From contig JAVHJL010000009.1 in the NCBI GenBank assembly GCA_036971715.1, positions 1,918,422 through 1,982,421 on the forward strand: a stretch of 64,000 bases of DNA, in the 5' to 3' direction. The stretch comes from Arthrobotrys musiformis. Lineage: Eukaryota > Ascomycota > Orbiliomycetes > Orbiliales > Orbiliaceae. Position numbers and translations under genes: made by a program. Of this stretch, positions 61,600-64,000 are shown piece by piece. The notes beneath the pieces are model-generated. The model saw only the letters and a list, made by a program, of their open reading frames with translations. It did not search any database and was not told where the DNA came from. Position 1 is the first letter of the stretch. Each line of letters opens with the position of its first letter.

Positions 61600-61725
61600 T
61601 ATTATAGTCGATGATGAAGAGGAATACAAAATTGAAAAAATCCTAGATTTATAGTTATATTATTGTAAACTTTAGTATCTCATTTAATAGAAAAGCTGGA
61701 ACAAACCTACTTAGTAACCTATATT
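61600..61725 (+). pseudogene. Chromodomain remnant at the end of element C pol
   Basis: The translation DDEEEYKIEKILDL..LYYCKL.YLI..KSWNKPT (dots are stops) follows the chromodomain pattern of chromoviral integrases, with RIP-type stops where Arg, Gln and Trp would be expected. In living elements this module directs integration to marked heterochromatin, which fits its location beside a telomere in a repeat nest. Confidence 0.7.
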
Positions 61726-62401
61726 TAATATTACTTATGCTTAAGAACTACTTTACAATTTTTATAATTCCTATTTTAATTAATTTAGCCCTATTATTTA
61801 ATTTTTTTAATTTTACTTTGCTCTTTTGCGATATAGTAGAATTAAGTGAACTAATTAAAAAACCTTAATTTCCTAACATCACCCAAGAAATATTTTCAGA
61901 TTTTAATTTATTTAAGTTTTAGGTATTAAAATTTATATATCTTTACTTATATTAAAAAATCTTCTGCTTATAGGTAGAATTAACTAAATTTATTTAATAT
62001 AATCTTTTAATAACCTTTCTAATAAATTTCTAGACTAAGGATGATGAATAACATTAGAACAACAATATTATAATAAACCAATCATTTAATAAACCAACAG
62101 ATTGCTACTAAAAACTTAATATGAAACTTTTAAAAACCAAAGATGATGATGAATTTGCACAAGACCCTACTAGAACAGATATCCAAAATTATGATATTAT
62201 AAAAAAAGAAATTCTAGGATTAAATATTCCAGAATAAAACCTTAAAAAATTAGGTTTTTTAAAAACTATACAAAAAAGTAGTTATTAAAAATTCATATTA
62301 CCAAAGATTAGCAAATGATATTGATAAAATAAGGAATCTACCTTTATATTAGACATCAGAACAGAATATTAACAAAATATTAATGCTAAAAAAAGAAATT
62401 A

Positions 62402-63016
62402 TATAACAAAGTATACCCAGTAGAAAGAATTTTAAACAAAAATCTAGGTGGCTGGAAGAGCCTTTAGAATGATTATAGGAAATATCTAGGTAATATTGTA
62501 GTTAAAAGAAAAACTATATAATATAATATAACTTATAAATTTAAAATAAGGAAGTACCTAGATCTAGACTTTAGAACTCAAAAAACAACATTGATAATAT
62601 TATTTTAGCTTATGCAGTAGTAAGCTTATTTAAGCCTATGTTTTATATAAACTTCCAACTTACCAAAAAATAACTTATATCCAATTCAGTATCTTATATA
62701 GTTGAATGTTTAGTTTAGATTTATCTTTTATCCAGTTCAATATTCTATATTTGAATGTCCAGTTTATAGTTTTATATTCTGTCCAGTTTAATATTATATC
62801 TTTGAATATCTAATTTATAGTCTTACTTCCTATCTAGTCTAACATATTATTTCCTTTATTATTTGTCTATTTAATTTACTATGTTCACCATCATATATTT
62901 AGAAACCAAGCAACAATTTAAATATCAATTTGTATTCACACTAGTACACCATCCTTGCCTTGTAACATTTGTGTATTACCTTGATACCTCGACTAGTTTC
63001 TATACGATTTCTTACA
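62402..63016 (+). repeat. 3' LTR of element C (615 bp)
   Basis: Same length as the 5' LTR but starting TATAACAAAGTATACC, with RIP-type changes through the first 150 bases; conversely its last 100 bases (from about 62930) look less mutated than those of the 5' LTR. Confidence 0.92.
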
Positions 63017-63021
63017 ACTTT

Positions 63022-63058
63022 GCTAACAACTATCCAAATAAAAAATCTTAAGAAAACT
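63022..63058 (+). pseudogene. Element B gag, third fragment
   Basis: GCTAACAACTATCC followed by AAATAAAAAATCTTAAG matches the zinc-knuckle end of C gag (58036-58068), so this is B resuming after element C and its ACTTT duplication. Similarity stops near 63055, and the remainder of B (pol, 3' LTR) is absent. Confidence 0.7.
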
Positions 63059-63868
63059 TTAATCAACAAATTTCATATGATTTCTGCATAATGTCACGCC
63101 CACACCATATGACTGTTCCCAGTTAGGCATACGGCTTGGTGCGACCAACATGCTTCTAATTCTGTATTTCAATTATTCTACAGAAAGATTTAGTTCATAA
63201 TTTATTTATTCATTTTATAAACATTTGTTCAGAGGAAATGAGTCTATTTCCTATATTCTGTAAAATATGTTGTCTTTACAACATATTCGGTTTTGTTTGA
63301 CCAGTGGAAATCTTAGCTACTGGTTTATCCCATTTTTCTTATGCAACATTTATTACAACATATGTACTTAAGTTGACAATGAATTATTAAATCAACAGTT
63401 ACTGTCAACTTGCAAGGATTCCGTCAACTCATTAAATTTGTATGCAAATTACATTTTATATGAAAACTTCATTATATATTTAAGACTTTTTTGAATGATG
63501 GTAGTTCTCAGATTTTTCTTGAAACTTTATTGGTTAATTTATTAACTACTTTTATTAGTTTATTATTCAATAGTAAAGCCTTAAAACAGTTTTATAAATC
63601 TTTTACTTATTCTACTATATTATATTTTCTATATATAACTTTATTAGTTCCACCGAATACTAATTGTTCCCTCTAAGAGATCTGAACTAATAGAGTTGAG
63701 AAACCAGCAAGGTGCTAGGCTTGTTTGGGAATCCTGCCAAGGAGACCTGACCAAGGTGTAACAATTATATTCTGAGAAAAGTTCCCACCAGCAAACTTAT
63801 TTGCAACTAAGTTCCTTTATAGTTAGAAAAAAGGTAAGATTTTTATGGTTAGAAAAAATTGTGAAAGT
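63059..63868. other. Subtelomeric non-coding sequence
   Basis: About 800 bases of AT-rich but not strongly RIP-like sequence between the broken element B and the telomere. It has no long open frame except one of 61 codons at 63491-63676, which looks random. I recognise no telomere-linked helicase or other known subtelomeric gene. Confidence 0.6.
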
Positions 63869-64000
63869 TTAGGGTTAGGGTTAGGGTTAGGGTTAGGTTA
63901 GGTTAGGTTAGGGTTAGGTTTAGGGTTAGGTTAGGGTTAGGTTAGGGTTAGGTTAGGTTAGGTTAGGGTTAGGTTAGGGTTAGGTTAGGTTAGGGTTAGG
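63869..64000 (+). repeat. Telomere, TTAGGG/TTAGG repeats
   Basis: About 132 bases of head-to-tail TTAGGG units mixed with many TTAGG units, running to the end of the window with the G-rich strand 5' to 3' toward the end, as at a right chromosome end. The first four units are pure TTAGGG, and one TTTAGGG occurs. Confidence 0.97.

Larger units (their letters stand above)
56511..63016 (+). mobile_element. Element C: full-length Ty3/gypsy chromovirus, RIP-degraded
   Basis: A 6506-bp plus-strand element with 615-bp LTRs (56511-57125 and 62402-63016) and ACTTT duplications on each side (56506-56510 and 63017-63021). In order: gag (from about 57150), zinc-knuckle trace (FANNCPNKKS near 58030-58060), protease-like NSGD (about 58435), reverse transcriptase (about 58990-59700; YLNDICIYN near 59425 for YLDD), RNase H (about 59870-60250), integrase with a CYICKC zinc motif (about 60640) and TVDRF/DRGRNF core blocks (60780-60960), and a C-terminal chromodomain (EEEYKIEKILDL then a tryptophan-type end, about 61610-61720). 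A decayed purine tract lies at about 62388-62401. Stops are mostly those expected from Gln, Arg and Trp codons after RIP. It inserted into B gag. Confidence 0.93.

Noticed and set aside
49401..63016. Possible CRISPR-like or tandem satellite array in the AT island
   Set aside because: The repeated blocks are LTRs of three nested retrotransposons, with correct ends and target duplications.

Overview
The window is the right-hand end of a chromosome from a filamentous ascomycete (Pezizomycotina). Four things point to this. The genes carry short GT-AG introns of about 55-115 bases. The protein families are fungal: AA9 lytic polysaccharide monooxygenases, a PhiA-like wall protein, a short ABCC pump and an LDS/EI24 membrane protein. 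The AT-rich repeat island carries stop codons of the kind made by repeat-induced point mutation (RIP). The last ~130 bases are a TTAGGG-type telomere in the orientation expected for a right end. I cannot name the species.

Layout. Positions 1-48,400 are a gene-containing arm with long gene-poor gaps. In order: MND1 (meiotic recombination, minus), a Yor1-like ABCC transporter (minus), an EI24/LDS-type membrane protein (plus), a PhiA-like secreted wall protein (minus), a possible two-exon gene fragment (plus, 16.6-17.1 kb), a Dal5-like MFS permease (plus), a Y_phosphatase3-type phosphatase (minus), a single-pass GD-repeat (DUF4097-like) protein (plus), a DUF3445/HODM-like haem protein (minus), a SPRY-domain protein (minus), an AA9 LPMO (plus), a Ser/Thr-rich probable GPI protein with two Cys modules (plus), an AA9-CBM1 LPMO (minus), a proteinase K-type subtilase (minus), a GST (minus) and an Rtg2-like Ppx/GppA protein (plus). 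The genes are monocistronic. The only visible theme is function outside the cell: between 32 and 41 kb there are four secreted or surface proteins, two of them copper LPMOs for polysaccharide degradation and one an endopeptidase.

Positions ~48,900-63,050 are a very AT-rich island that I resolve into three nested Ty3/gypsy chromoviral LTR elements. The oldest, B (plus), keeps a 5' LTR and gag. It is split by element A (minus, 50,212-55,772, TSD AATAG) and by element C (plus, 56,511-63,016, TSD ACTTT). All four LTRs of A and C are exactly 615 bp. A is 945 bp shorter than C, which equals the spacing of two 8-bp repeats in C that bracket the deletion. B stops abruptly near 63,055, followed by ~800 bp of unrecognised subtelomeric sequence and the telomere, which mixes TTAGGG and TTAGG units.

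Limits. Exon boundaries come from splice signals, reading-frame phase and remembered family conservation, not from alignments or transcripts. The 5' ends of the ABC transporter and the phosphatase are unresolved.
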